A stretch of 64,000 bases of DNA from Globisporangium splendens (lineage: Eukaryota; Oomycota; Peronosporomycetes; Pythiales; Pythiaceae), in contig VFIW01000080.1 of the NCBI GenBank assembly GCA_006386115.1, positions 1-64,000 of the forward strand, read 5' to 3'. The notes below the pieces were generated by a model that saw only the letters and a list, made by a program, of their open reading frames with translations, did no database searches and was not told where the DNA came from. This document shows positions 29,978 to 39,628 of the stretch, one piece after another. The position numbers were made by a program, and so were the translations under genes. The stretch's first letter is position 1, and each line of letters begins with the position of its first letter.

Positions 29978-31843
29978 CCAAAGTCCGAAATAGCCATCGA
30001 CAGCGACTGCGCAGTCTCAATGAACTTTTGAGAACGTGCGCCTTTGAAAGGGTATCAGCGCCAGAAAAGGACTTCGAGGCAGAGATCCGGAAAGCGATAA
30101 CAGAGTGCAAGGGGAGCTGGCAGGAGACAAAAGCGCAAAGATTACAGCGAGCTCATGTACATTACCCCGGGAAGTCAACGAAAGCCTTCTATCAGCGCAT
30201 TGCAACCAAGAATAGTGACAAAACTATATACAGCCTTGGACATGGTGCTACAGCTGGAACTTGCTCACCAACCCAGCTTGCCAACGCAATGGCGGATGGA
30301 TGGAGTGAAGTGGTGCAACAGAAGTCAAGAAGTCAAGCCGACAAATCAAGGTATCTCACACCGGTGCTGCTGCCCACTGCCAAGCGAGACTTGTGTCAAC
30401 TCTCGGCCACCATCACTGAAACGGAAATCCTCACGGCGACCAAACGATGCAAACGTGGCAAGGCTACAGGACCCGATGAACTCGGTAATGACTGGCACCG
30501 AGATCACGCGACACGGCTGGCGCCTATCTTCGAGCGACTCTTCAACGTCTGGTTCCGAGCAGGGGTTCTGCCAAGGTCTTTCAAGCAAGCCAGCATTTAC
30601 TGTATCAAAAAGTCCAAAATGGCGGCTGTCCCACTGGATCGCAGACCAATAACATTTCTGAACATGGATTACAAGATCTTCACAAGGGTTTTTGCGTTGC
30701 GTCGACGACCCTACCTGGCGGAGCTGATACATCCCATGCAGGCTAGCTTCGTCCCTGGACGAACAATAGATCTCCCGCTCGACATCTACTTTGCAATCAA
30801 GATACTTGCCACTTTGAATTCCGACCTTGCGCACACCTTGGGGCTCCTGCTCGACTTCACGAAAGCCTATGATTCTCTGTGTCGAGATTCCCTCTTTATG
30901 GTTTTGATGCACTACGGGTTCCCAGCTGAATTCTGTGCCATGGTCATCGCCCTCCACAGGGACACGACATGTCGGGTCTTAGTAAACGGTTTTCTATCGC
31001 GATCCATCAGGGTCACGTGCGGAATTAGGCAAGGGTGCCCGCTCGCACCACTGCTATTTATCATCGCACTCGACATTTTGTATCGGGTTATCGAGGCGGA
31101 GGAGGGTCTTGAAGGTGTTCCCATCACAGCTGGAGGTCGCACCTGCACGACCAAAGTCTGTGGTTATGCGGACGACACAGCGGTGTATGTCAGGACAAGA
31201 GCTGATATCCCGCAGGTAGCAGCACTTTTGCAGTCTTACGGTGGTGTCTCCGGGTTACGTGTAAATCTCGCTAAGTCGATCGGAGTTCCCCTGACTGGAG
31301 TGGCACTCACAGAGTCAGATGCACTGCCCATTATTCCACTCCTCCCAGATGGCGACACGTGCCGCTACTTAGGCATCCAAGTTGGCAACGTTAACGTACA
31401 TGGGGTCAACTGGATGAATTGTGAACAAGGACTGCTTACGAGACTGCACTTGGCCAGCGAAAAAACTCACAAGGTCACACAGCGAGCGGAAATAGCGCGA
31501 GTGATCATCTTTCCCAAAGTTCGGTTTGTGACGAGGTACGTCTGGCCGACGACCGAGGTAGTAGTTAAGCTGCAAAAACTGACCAAGGAATTTGTGTAGG
31601 GTTCCTCCACGAAACATAAAAAACGAGCATGGATAGGTGAACTGCAAGCTGAGCTGCCATTGCACCGTGAAGGCCACGGCGTGCCCAACCTCACCGTCGA
31701 GATGCACACGCTCAGTGCCGCGGTGGTAGGCAGATGACCCGCAAACGCTACGCCAACTCAGCAGCTGCTCGGAGACGTCATGCTTGACGCACATGCTGAC
31801 ACGTCAGTCTACGTGACCCCAAAGGCTGTAAACAGCAATTTAC
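29978..31843 (+). pseudogene. LINE-A ORF2, reverse transcriptase region
   Basis: The frame open to 31599 encodes a largely intact LINE reverse transcriptase: GKATGPDELGNDWHRD near 30457, LLLDFTKAYDSL near 30844, GIRQGCPLAPLLFI near 31019 and GYADDTAVYV near 31161 (the catalytic YADD). A TAG at 31597-31599 ends it where LINE-B continues with a Trp-containing segment. Reading goes on, with another stop near 31736, until Gypsy-1O interrupts at 31844. Without endonuclease in frame it is inactive. Confidence 0.9.
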
Positions 31844-31848
31844 CGGGC
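31844..31848. repeat. 5-bp target-site duplication of Gypsy-1O (left)
   Basis: CGGGC, matching 45891-45895 beyond the other terminus. Confidence 0.8.
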
Positions 31849-32498
31849 TGTAAGAGGGCGCTGTTCCAAACAGTCCCTCAAACACGGCACACACGCTTGT
31901 GCCAGAGGAAGCGATCTCCCGACTTGGAGGGAGGAAGAAGACTTGAGGGCTTGGAGGAAAATTTGTAACTGAATTGAAAATGGTTATGGTTCCTGTCGCT
32001 ACTTGTAAATGAACCCCAAGGGCTCCTACACGTTTTATAACTAAAACCTAAACATACACAATAAAACCTATGAATCTGATATATAAAACCTTGGGTACAC
32101 TGAGGTTGAACCTACGGGATCTTCGAGAAGCTTGAACTTCAAGTCTTGTATAAAATCCCTGCAAAGTGGTTGGCTCGCGCCACTCACTTCAGGCGGCAGA
32201 GACACGTCGGTCTCGTCGCCAGTCCAGTTTCCCAAGTAGGAACCATCACTCAGTACTTGATCAGTACATGGATGTTATCACTCTGTACTGATTAGTACAT
32301 GAGAACAACATTCTGCACTGATCAGCACAGAGAACATTCGTGACGTCATTCGATGACGTCACACGTGCATGTGGGGACTGTCGTACCGTGATGCCTTTGT
32401 TATTTGTGTCTCCACGATGCACGCTGAAGGTGGTGTGTAGCACACTATATCTGTGGACAGATCCACCTTCATGTAATGGCTGATTATGGCCCATTACA
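31849..32498 (-). repeat. Gypsy-1O 3' LTR
   Basis: 650 bp, TGTAA to TTACA. On the minus strand it follows the purine tract. It has two TGACGTCA palindromes at 32341-32348 and 32354-32361 and a TATATA segment near 32078. Its terminal sequence matches the 3' LTR of Gypsy-1I better than its own 5' LTR piece. Confidence 0.88.
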
Positions 32499-32515
32499 TC
32501 ATCCCCTCCTTAAAG
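32499..32515 (-). promoter_or_regulatory. Polypurine tract of Gypsy-1O
   Basis: On the minus strand CTTTAAGGAGGGGATGA directly precedes the 3' LTR, the position of the plus-strand primer of LTR elements. Gypsy-1I has the same at 44755-44771. Confidence 0.8.
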
Positions 32516-32557
32516 TCACAAGTACCTTGCGTACTTTTGCAGACCTTTCGGAGCAGT

Positions 32558-32570
32558 TCACTTTCCAATC
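32558..32570 (+). promoter_or_regulatory. Oomycete INR of the antisense gene in Gypsy-1O
   Basis: TCACTTTCCAATC fits the oomycete INR on the strand opposite to pol and ends 4 nt before the ATG at 32575. Gypsy-1I keeps it at 44700-44712. The spacing to the ATG is shorter than usual. Confidence 0.6.
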
Positions 32571-32574
32571 GGCC

Positions 32575-33639
32575 ATGAAGCGACCAAGTGACCAAGTGAA
32601 CCAAGGTGAAGAACGTCCTTTGCCCAAGCGGCAGAGAACGGTTCCAGAACTCTTTGACGTTACCTCCATTCTCAACCGAGATGGAGACAAGGAGTTCTAC
32701 ATGGAACGTTTCTTCTGTTGGCGTCGGATCAACGATCGCGATGATCCGAACCAACACATCGCAGCCCAGAGAGACTCATGGCGAACGTTTGTTCGTCTTG
32801 AGAACGAGAACCAAATGGAGCGTCTTCTTCGTCGCGGCAATGCTCGTGCCGAAAGAAGAACTCCTGCTGACGACAGAGCGAATCCCAGCTCTGGTCGTCG
32901 TAGTGTCGCTCCTGGCGACGCTACAAGTGGTTCTCGTAGCTGCGGACCACGTCGGGAACATCAGACTCCATCGTCTGACGTGGTTCCCACGTGTCCGAGC
33001 TCGGTGGATATCCACGCCACCGAACTCTGTAGAAGCGTTGAGGACTCAACCGCTTCTTCCCACGAGTCGGTCGATCCTCATGATCAACAATCGACTCAAC
33101 CACCCAGCGATGAACTCCCTGAGAGTCTAACAATGGGGGTGGGGCTGAACGCGAAAACGATTGAGCGACTCTGGAAGTGGAAGAGTGCTCATCGCGCTCA
33201 GATTGAGACACTGGAAGTTCGCGATGCGATCCTTTCGGATCGGTGCGAGAGCCTCGAGGACCAAGTGAAGGAGCAGGAGCCGCGGATCGACTCGCTGACC
33301 TTTGGTCCCGCTCAGTATCGGGCTTTGGAGTCCCGTTTCGAGCAACGGTTCGAGCAAGTCCAGGGCGAACTTGAGCGACTCCAAAAGGCTGAGAAGGCTC
33401 GTGAAATGCATCACGAACGTCTACTGCGCTCTGTGGAAGAGGCAGGGACGGCTCTTGAGGCACTCCGCAAGGAGTATAACTCGCGCCTTCTCGTGCTGGA
33501 AGCTGTGAAGGAGGAGTCCTTCGATGTGCTTCAGCGCCTTTACGCCGAGAAGAATCTCCAGAGCGACGAGCTGTTTGCTCTTCGCAATCAAGTGGAGAAG
33601 CTTCAAGATCAGCTTGATCGTTTGCGGAAGATCTCGTAG
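32575..33639 (+). CDS. Antisense coiled-coil protein gene within Gypsy-1O
   Basis: A 354-residue protein encoded opposite to pol. Its N terminus is basic with a nuclear-localisation-like segment (PLPKRQR near residue 20). Then comes DGDKEFYMERFF, an Arg/Ser-rich middle, and from about residue 190 to the end a long heptad coiled coil (for example SLEDQVKEQE, LERLQKAEKAREMHHERLL, LQDQLDRLRK). The 3' two-thirds overlap the pol linker and chromodomain, while the first 115 or so codons lie beyond the pol stop in sequence non-coding for pol. The frame stays open further upstream into the LTR; the ATG at 32575 is chosen because an INR lies just before it. Gypsy-1I keeps it with a 3-bp in-frame length difference. 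Function unknown; possibly a captured host segment. Confidence 0.65.
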   Translation: MKRPSDQVNQGEERPLPKRQRTVPELFDVTSILNRDGDKEFYMERFFCWRRINDRDDPNQHIAAQRDSWRTFVRLENENQMERLLRRGNARAERRTPADDRANPSSGRRSVAPGDATSGSRSCGPRREHQTPSSDVVPTCPSSVDIHATELCRSVEDSTASSHESVDPHDQQSTQPPSDELPESLTMGVGLNAKTIERLWKWKSAHRAQIETLEVRDAILSDRCESLEDQVKEQEPRIDSLTFGPAQYRALESRFEQRFEQVQGELERLQKAEKAREMHHERLLRSVEEAGTALEALRKEYNSRLLVLEAVKEESFDVLQRLYAEKNLQSDELFALRNQVEKLQDQLDRLRKIS

Positions 33640-36600
33640 GATCCGCTGATCCGCTTGGAAGGTAAGGCTTCAGTCTACCCACATAAAATGTAGGGTGTAG
33701 ACGCATGCGTGTAGGTATGTCTAGCGTGTAGGCATCACCATTGCATTTAACTACCCTGAACGGTCCAATGAACCTTGGCAGAAGCTTCGAGCTTCCCAAG
33801 TTGGACACTGCATGTTCAGGCAGGTTCGCCGTGCTAAGTAATACAAGATCATTGATCTTATAAAACTTGCTTGTTCTTCCTTCCGCTCTTGTCTGCTTGT
33901 TCCTTTTGCAGATCCTGAGCCTTCGCGATTGCGTCTCGGACAAACCTCACAACGGCTTGTCTCCTCACAATAAAGTCATCGACTTGCTGTTCCTCACGAC
34001 TAGTGATGTCGTTGAGGGGTTTCATCGAGTCAAAATTGGCTTTTAACTCGGCAACAGCATTCAGGTCATACGACGACTTCGGCTTATTGCCTTTAGCCGT
34101 AGTCCCTCCCCCACTTAAGGTAGAGACCTCACCCATTATGGAAGCAGGCACTCGAGGATGAATGCCATAGTTCACATAAAATGGAGAGTGACCCGTCGAG
34201 ACATGCGTGGAGTTGTTCAACGCAAACTCGGCAAGAGGGAGAAACTCGCTCCACTCTTTGAAAGACGTTGCGTAGCTGCGCAACACGTCTTCGAGGACAC
34301 GATTCACTCGCTCTGTTTGACCGTCCGTTTCAGGGTGTGCCGCTGTTGACATGGACAACTTGGTGTCCAGAAGTCCGAACAGTGCACGCCAGAACTTGGA
34401 CGTAAACCGAGTGTCACGGTCAGACACGATCTCAACGGGCAGGCCATGCAGACGGAATACGACGTCTACAAAGACCTTGGCCGTCATTTCGGCTGAGATC
34501 TTGTCCGAAACCGGCGCAAGATGGACCATCTTGCTGAATCGGTCCACAAACACAAGGATGCCATTGCGTCCGTGTTTGTCTCGAGGAAGTCCGAATATGA
34601 AATCCATACTCACAGACTTCCAACTGTCCGATGGGACAGCCAATGAACGAAGTGGGGCCTGAGTGGAACCAGAAGGTTTCACTCGTTGGCAGATCTCGCA
34701 AGTCCTCACATACTTGCGAACCCACTTGTACATGTGTGGCCAGTAGTAATCCCGGGAAAGACTGAGAAACGTTTTCTCACGTCCGAGATGGCCACCCGAA
34801 GGACTGTCATGATACTCATACAAGAGTCGATGACGCAGACCTTCGTCGTTGGGAACAACAACCCTTGCTGTATCCCCTTGTTCAACCGCGTAGTACAACA
34901 ACCCATTGTGTACTCGGAAGCGGTGAACTCGCGACCTTGTGCGTGACGGAAGGCCTTGCAGTGCTTTGTCCGAAGGGTCCTTGAAATACTTCAACAAGTC
35001 CTGACATGTTTCGTCAGACTTGTACCCTTCGACGATCTCTTCTCGCACTGTAGTCGTTGCTTGCACTGCGATCGCTTGAATGTCTTCACAGAGTCGACAC
35101 GCTCCGTCCGTGTCTTCACTCTTGGTCTTCGGATCGTAATCCGGACGTCTTGACAGCGCATCGGCTAAGATGTTCGTCTTGCCTGGTTTGTAGTGTACAA
35201 CAAAGTTGTACTCTGCAAAGAAGGAGAACCATCTCGCCATTCTTTGCGACAAATGAGGAGTCTTTACCGCTGTACGCAGCGACGCATGATCTGTGTAGAT
35301 CGCAAAGCGCTCCTCTCCAAGCAGATACACACGGAACTTGACCAAAGAATACTTCATCGCCAGAAGTTCTTTGTCATGAACTGGGTAGTTCCGTTCTGCG
35401 GGTCGGAGTTGTCGTGACTGATACGACACAACTCGCTCATGACCCTCATCATCGTGTTGCATCAAGGCGCAACCGATGGCATAATCGCTTGCGTCGCAAA
35501 CCACATGGAAAGGCTTGTCGTGGTTTGGCAGAGCCAGCACGGGAGCTTCTCGCAAACTCCTCTTGACTTCGGCAAACGCTGCTTGGTGGTCACTGGACCA
35601 CTCCCACTCAATGTCCTTCTTCAGGAGCTGTGTGAGGGGTTGCACCAACGCTGCATAATTGCGCGTGTACTTGTGCAAGTAGTTGGCCAGACCCAACCAT
35701 TGTCGTAGCTGTTTGACGTTCTGAGGCACAGGCCAATCGTCAATAGCTTTGACCTTCTCCGGATCAACTCGAACGCCATGCTTTCCCACAAAGCAGCCGA
35801 GAACGGGGATCTCTTGTGCAAAGAATATGCACTTCTTCAGGTTAGCGTAGAGCTTGTTCTCTCGCATGACCTGAAAGACTTGACGGAGGTGGTCAAGATG
35901 AACATCAACGTCAGACTTTTCACCCGTGGTTTTACTATGAACGAATATATCGTCAAAGCAGCCCGGTGCAAACTCTCTCAATGGACGAAGTAGATTCGTG
36001 ACCATCCTATTGAAAGTCGCAGGAGCGTTCTTCAAACCCTGTGGCATCACTAACCATTCCCACAGCATACCACTCGGGGTACTCACTGCAGTTAGTGGAA
36101 CATCATCTTCGCGCATTCGAATCTGATAGAACCCATCTTTCAGATCGATAGCACTGAAGACAGTACTGCCAACCATTCCATCAAGGATCATATCCTTGCG
36201 TGGAACCGGAGTTTGGGCTGGAATGGTAGCGTCGTTCAGCTTGTTGAAAGCGTGGACGATGCGCCAACCACCAGTTGCCTTCTTCACACAGAAAGTGGGG
36301 CTACAATGTGGAGACTTGCTTTCTCGCACATGCCCAGCCTTAGCACGTTGCGCAAAGAACTCGTCGATCGCAACGACTTGTTCTCTTGGCAACGGCCACT
36401 GTCTTGTGATACAATACTTCGTTCCCGGAAGTATGTCAATCTCATGGCGAACGCCTCTATCGAATGGCAGTTCGTCCGGCACCTTGTCTGGGAATATGTC
36501 CTCATATTCCTTGACAAGTTCATACACGGGGTTCGTCTTGAGAGCATCCCATGACTGCTCCTCGAACCTTTCCTTCCGTGTCTTCTCATCAAACACTTCA

Positions 36601-37679
36601 GCCTCCGTTGCTGATACCGTGTTGATGTCTTCTGCATCGTCAACATCGACGATCATGCAGACCTGCGAAATTTCGCCTTTCGCTAGGCTACGCTTCAGCG
36701 TCTTCTTGCTCATCGATGGCAAGGAAATCAACTCTTCGACTGAGCTTGGAGGATTTTCGACTTCAATGTGACGCATTACGTTGCCGTCACCATCTTCATT
36801 GTAGACCAATACGTTCACGTATTCACTCGAAGTGACTCTTGCTTGGACACTTCCTTCGTCGTCTTGACTTGTACCTTGATCAGGGGCACACGTTGCGCTT
36901 GCAACAATTGACGACAATTGCTTCTTCTTCTTGGTCATCTTGTCTCGGGATGGCTCTTCGGCTCTTTTCCCATTCATTTCTTCCACGCACATCGCCTCAC
37001 TCTTAGGGTCGATGGCAAAGGAGACAGTCTTTTGTTGGCGCCTGACTGCTCCACCTCCAGTAGTCTTCTTCAAGATGGGTACCGCTCGTGAACATGGGGA
37101 GCCATCGCACACCACAATATCACGAGGGTCATCTGGGATCTCTTCCACAGATGTGTACACCCACACCACTTCATCCGTTGTCACACAGCTCAAGTCAGCA
37201 TCGTGTGACTTGTCAACGGAGATCTTCATCCAGTCAATGCTAGGTTGATAACGCTTCAACCATGGCATGCCCAGAATCAGATCAAACTTGTCATCGAGGT
37301 CGAGTAAAATGAACTCGTCTTCACCTCGGAAATCTTCACACTTCATCACCAAGCGCACCACGCGCTTCGGCATCTTCACAGTCGACCCGTTGGCCAACCG
37401 GACGATCATCATCTTTTCTTCATTCGCATCAGGCATTGGTACTTTATGCCTGGCGATCACTTCATTTCGAACAAAATTGTTCGACGCACCAGTGTCAACC
37501 AAAGCACGTAGAGGCGTTGCAATACCGTCTACATGAACTTTGAGAACGATCAAACTTGACGTTTGACTGACACTGTTCTCCCTCGTGGAAACTGCATGTG
37601 CATCATGCACATTGGGGCCAGAGTCCTGTGTTTCCGCAACATCCACAGTCCTCTTTTCGAGCCCAGTAGGAGGCCCCAT
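32921..37679 (-). pseudogene. Gypsy-1O pol: protease, RT, RNase H, integrase, chromodomain
   Basis: A Ty3/gypsy polyprotein with about 1,580 codons. Order on the minus strand: aspartic protease (VDTGAS at 37500-37483); reverse transcriptase (AIDLKDGFYQIRM, MPQGLKNAPATFNRM, then CFDD at 35960-35949 where YxDD is expected); RNase H (CDASDYAIGCAL, ILADALSRRPD); integrase with HHCC finger and DDE core (MDFIFGLP, VSDRDTRFTSKFW, HPETDGQTERVNR); a Ser/Pro/Arg-rich linker of about 190 residues; and a C-terminal chromodomain (RFYRVRWRGYPPSSDTWEP). A single extra T near 33867 breaks the frame before GRLKPY. The first ATG is formed at the junction of LTR and internal sequence. Gag is absent, so it cannot move alone. 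Confidence 0.9.
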
Positions 37680-37808
37680 GTAATGGGGCGCTGTTCACAA
37701 CAGTCCCCACAACACGGCACACACGCTTGTGCGACGAGGAAGGAATCTCCCGACTTGGAGGGAGGAAGGAAGACTTGAGGGCTTGGTGGTAAAATTGCAA
37801 CTGAATTG
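37679..37808 (-). repeat. Gypsy-1O 5' LTR, inner piece
   Basis: The last 130 bp (in element sense) of the LTR that continues at 45420-45890. About 52 bp present in the 3' LTR (31973-32024) are missing between the two pieces. It matches the end of the 5' LTR of Gypsy-1I. Confidence 0.85.
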
Positions 37809-37945
37809 TGTAATGGGCTATACCTAGCCATTACATGAAGGTGGATCTGTTCCCAGATCTAGTGTGCCACACACCACCTTCAGTGTGCACTGTGGAGAGA
37901 CAAATAACAAAGGGATTACAGTACGACAGTCCCCACATGCACATG

Positions 37946-37966
37946 TGACGTCATCCCATGACGTCA
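37946..37966. promoter_or_regulatory. Paired CRE-like palindromes in the Gypsy-1I 5' LTR
   Basis: Two perfect TGACGTCA sites (37946-37953 and 37959-37966) separated by 5 bp, the consensus for CREB/ATF-type bZIP factors. The pair recurs at 44908-44928 and 32341-32361; one site is degraded to TGACGCCA at 45733-45740. Confidence 0.6.
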
Positions 37967-38324
37967 CGAGCGCTCTCTGTGCTGATCACTGCAGAATGTT
38001 GTTCACATGTACTAATCAGTACAGAGTGATGACATCCATGTACTAATCAAGTACTGAGTGATGATTCCTACTTGGGAAACTGCGCTGGTGATGAGACCGA
38101 CGTGTGTCTGCCACCTAAAGTGAGTGGCTGTAGCCAATCACTTTGCAGGGAATTTTCCACGGGACTTCAAGTTCAAGTTTCTCGAAGATCCCCTGGGTTC
38201 AACCTCAGTGTACCCAAGGTTTTATATATCAGATTCATATGTTTTATTGTGCATGTTTAGGTTTTAGTTATAAAACCTCTAGGAGCCCTAGTGGTGTTTT
38301 ACATGTAGTGTCAGGAACCATAAG

Positions 38325-38340
38325 CTCATTTCAATTCAGT
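38325..38340 (+). promoter_or_regulatory. INR-like transcription start in the Gypsy-1I LTR
   Basis: CTCATTTCAATTCAGT resembles the oomycete INR and lies about 100 bp after the TATA-like TTTATATATC, so it may mark the U3/R boundary. Confidence 0.45.
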
Positions 38341-38464
38341 TGCAATTTTACCCTCAAGCCCTCAAGTCGTTCTTCTCTCCCTCCAAGTCGGGAGATCGCT
38401 TCCTCGTCGCACAAGCGTGTGTGCCGTGTTTTGGGGACTGTTGTGAACAGCGCCCCATTACACC

Positions 38465-38485
38465 TGGTAGCACTTCGAGCGGTCC
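38465..38485 (+). promoter_or_regulatory. Primer-binding site of Gypsy-1I
   Basis: TGGTAGCACTTCGAGCGG begins 2 nt after the 5' LTR, the place of the tRNA primer site. Its TGGTAGCACTT start is shared with Gypsy-2 at 46846, so both probably use the same tRNA. TGG pairs with the CCA end. Confidence 0.75.
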
Positions 38486-38578
38486 TTCCAGCGACCAAGC
38501 CAAGAAAGGTTTGACGACGCGGCTTTGAGCACTTCGCGCATTCCTGTCCAAGACCTACTTCCGTCTGTGTCTGAGAAC

Positions 38579-39628
38579 ATGGAAGGAGTAGATGTGCCAC
38601 TCGGTCCAGCAGTACCGGAAACTGTCGAGTTGACGAATGAGTATTTTCCTCATTTGTCTTCTTATGAGTGGTCGGCGCTGGAGCGGATGCGAAACGTCAT
38701 CGGGGAGGCTGCTGTAATCAGCCTGCTACGATCGGCGTCTCCTGAAGACCAGAAGAACGCCGCGGTCAGTTTCATGCACCACGAGATTATTGAATCTCGA
38801 AAGCAGGTCGCAACCCCTGTTTCGTCCTTCAGGACGGTGCCGCTGAAGCTGGATGTCTCTCCGTATCGTGGCGGAGAGAACGAGCCTCTTTCGAGATGGT
38901 TCGTCGAGTTGGATGCAGCCACCACTGCAAGACAACTTCGTGACCCAATGCAGCAAGTGTTGTTCGCGATGTCCAACCTTGCGGGTCGTGCAAAGAGCTG
39001 GGCTTATGGGAAGCGTTTGTCAGATCCAAACTGCTTCTACAGCTACGAAGACTTCAAGGCAGAGCTCAAGGCAGCGTTTGAACCACCGCAGAGTGAGTTC
39101 CGTGCGCGTGCCGAGTTCCTCAAGCTTCGTCGAGGCCGTTTCGATCTGCATTCGTATGCACAACGAGCGCGCTTCTTGGTCTCAAGCATCGTGGACGAGC
39201 CGATTGACGTTCCAACGCAAGTTGTGACGTTCATGACGGGTCTGAACGACGGGCCAATCCGGAACCAATTGTTCCGTGAGTATCCCAAGACGCTGGACGA
39301 AGCCATCAGCCGTGCGATGCAAGAAGAGTTCAGCATCAAGCAAGCCAAGTTCCAAGGGTTTCCGTCAAGGCCACCAAGACAAGCGAATGTCGCGCACGAT
39401 GGTCCAGAGCCGATGGACATCTCGTACATTTCCACGCCTGGAAATGGACGTCCTCACAACGATGTAAAATGTTTCCGTTGTGGGAAGTCGGGTCACTTCG
39501 CTCGGAACTGCAAAGTGTCTTTGCCTGACCGGCAAACGACACAGGGTGCTCGTTCGAGCAACCACGATCGTTCTCACGGTCGTCGGTTCGATCGGTCACC
39601 TGGGCCAAAAAACGGGAATGGACAGTAG
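38579..39628 (+). CDS. Gypsy-1I gag
   Basis: A 349-residue capsid protein that packages the element RNA. Residues about 80-250 match the Ty3-type gag capsid (YRGGENEPLSRWFVELD, LRRGRFDLHSYAQRARFL, FMTGLNDGPIRNQLF). CFRCGKSGHFARNC at 298-311 is the zinc knuckle. The tail is basic and Arg/Ser-rich. The first ATG in frame is 38579; 18 more codons are open upstream without an ATG. It ends in TAG, and the same frame stays open after the stop into the protease region (39629-39985), so readthrough may have been used. Gypsy-1O lacks this gene completely. Confidence 0.88.
   Translation: MEGVDVPLGPAVPETVELTNEYFPHLSSYEWSALERMRNVIGEAAVISLLRSASPEDQKNAAVSFMHHEIIESRKQVATPVSSFRTVPLKLDVSPYRGGENEPLSRWFVELDAATTARQLRDPMQQVLFAMSNLAGRAKSWAYGKRLSDPNCFYSYEDFKAELKAAFEPPQSEFRARAEFLKLRRGRFDLHSYAQRARFLVSSIVDEPIDVPTQVVTFMTGLNDGPIRNQLFREYPKTLDEAISRAMQEEFSIKQAKFQGFPSRPPRQANVAHDGPEPMDISYISTPGNGRPHNDVKCFRCGKSGHFARNCKVSLPDRQTTQGARSSNHDRSHGRRFDRSPGPKNGNGQ

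Larger units (their letters stand above)
37809..38462 (+). repeat. Gypsy-1I 5' LTR
   Basis: 654 bp. It starts with TGTAATGG and an inverted CCATTACA 27 bp in, carries paired TGACGTCA sites, a TATATA segment near 38222 and an INR-like TCATTTCAATTCAG near 38326. Confidence 0.9.

Noticed and set aside
34158..37536. Plus-strand frames opposite Gypsy-1O pol (for example 36196-36771, 35439-35708)
   Set aside because: Short antisense shadows without motif or INR, unlike the long coiled-coil frame at 32575.
37911..38060. Repeated GTACTAATCAGTAC-like segments in Gypsy-1 LTRs as a CRISPR-like or satellite array
   Set aside because: Spacing is irregular, copies are few and degenerate, and they lie in LTR promoters; better explained as regulatory near-palindromes.
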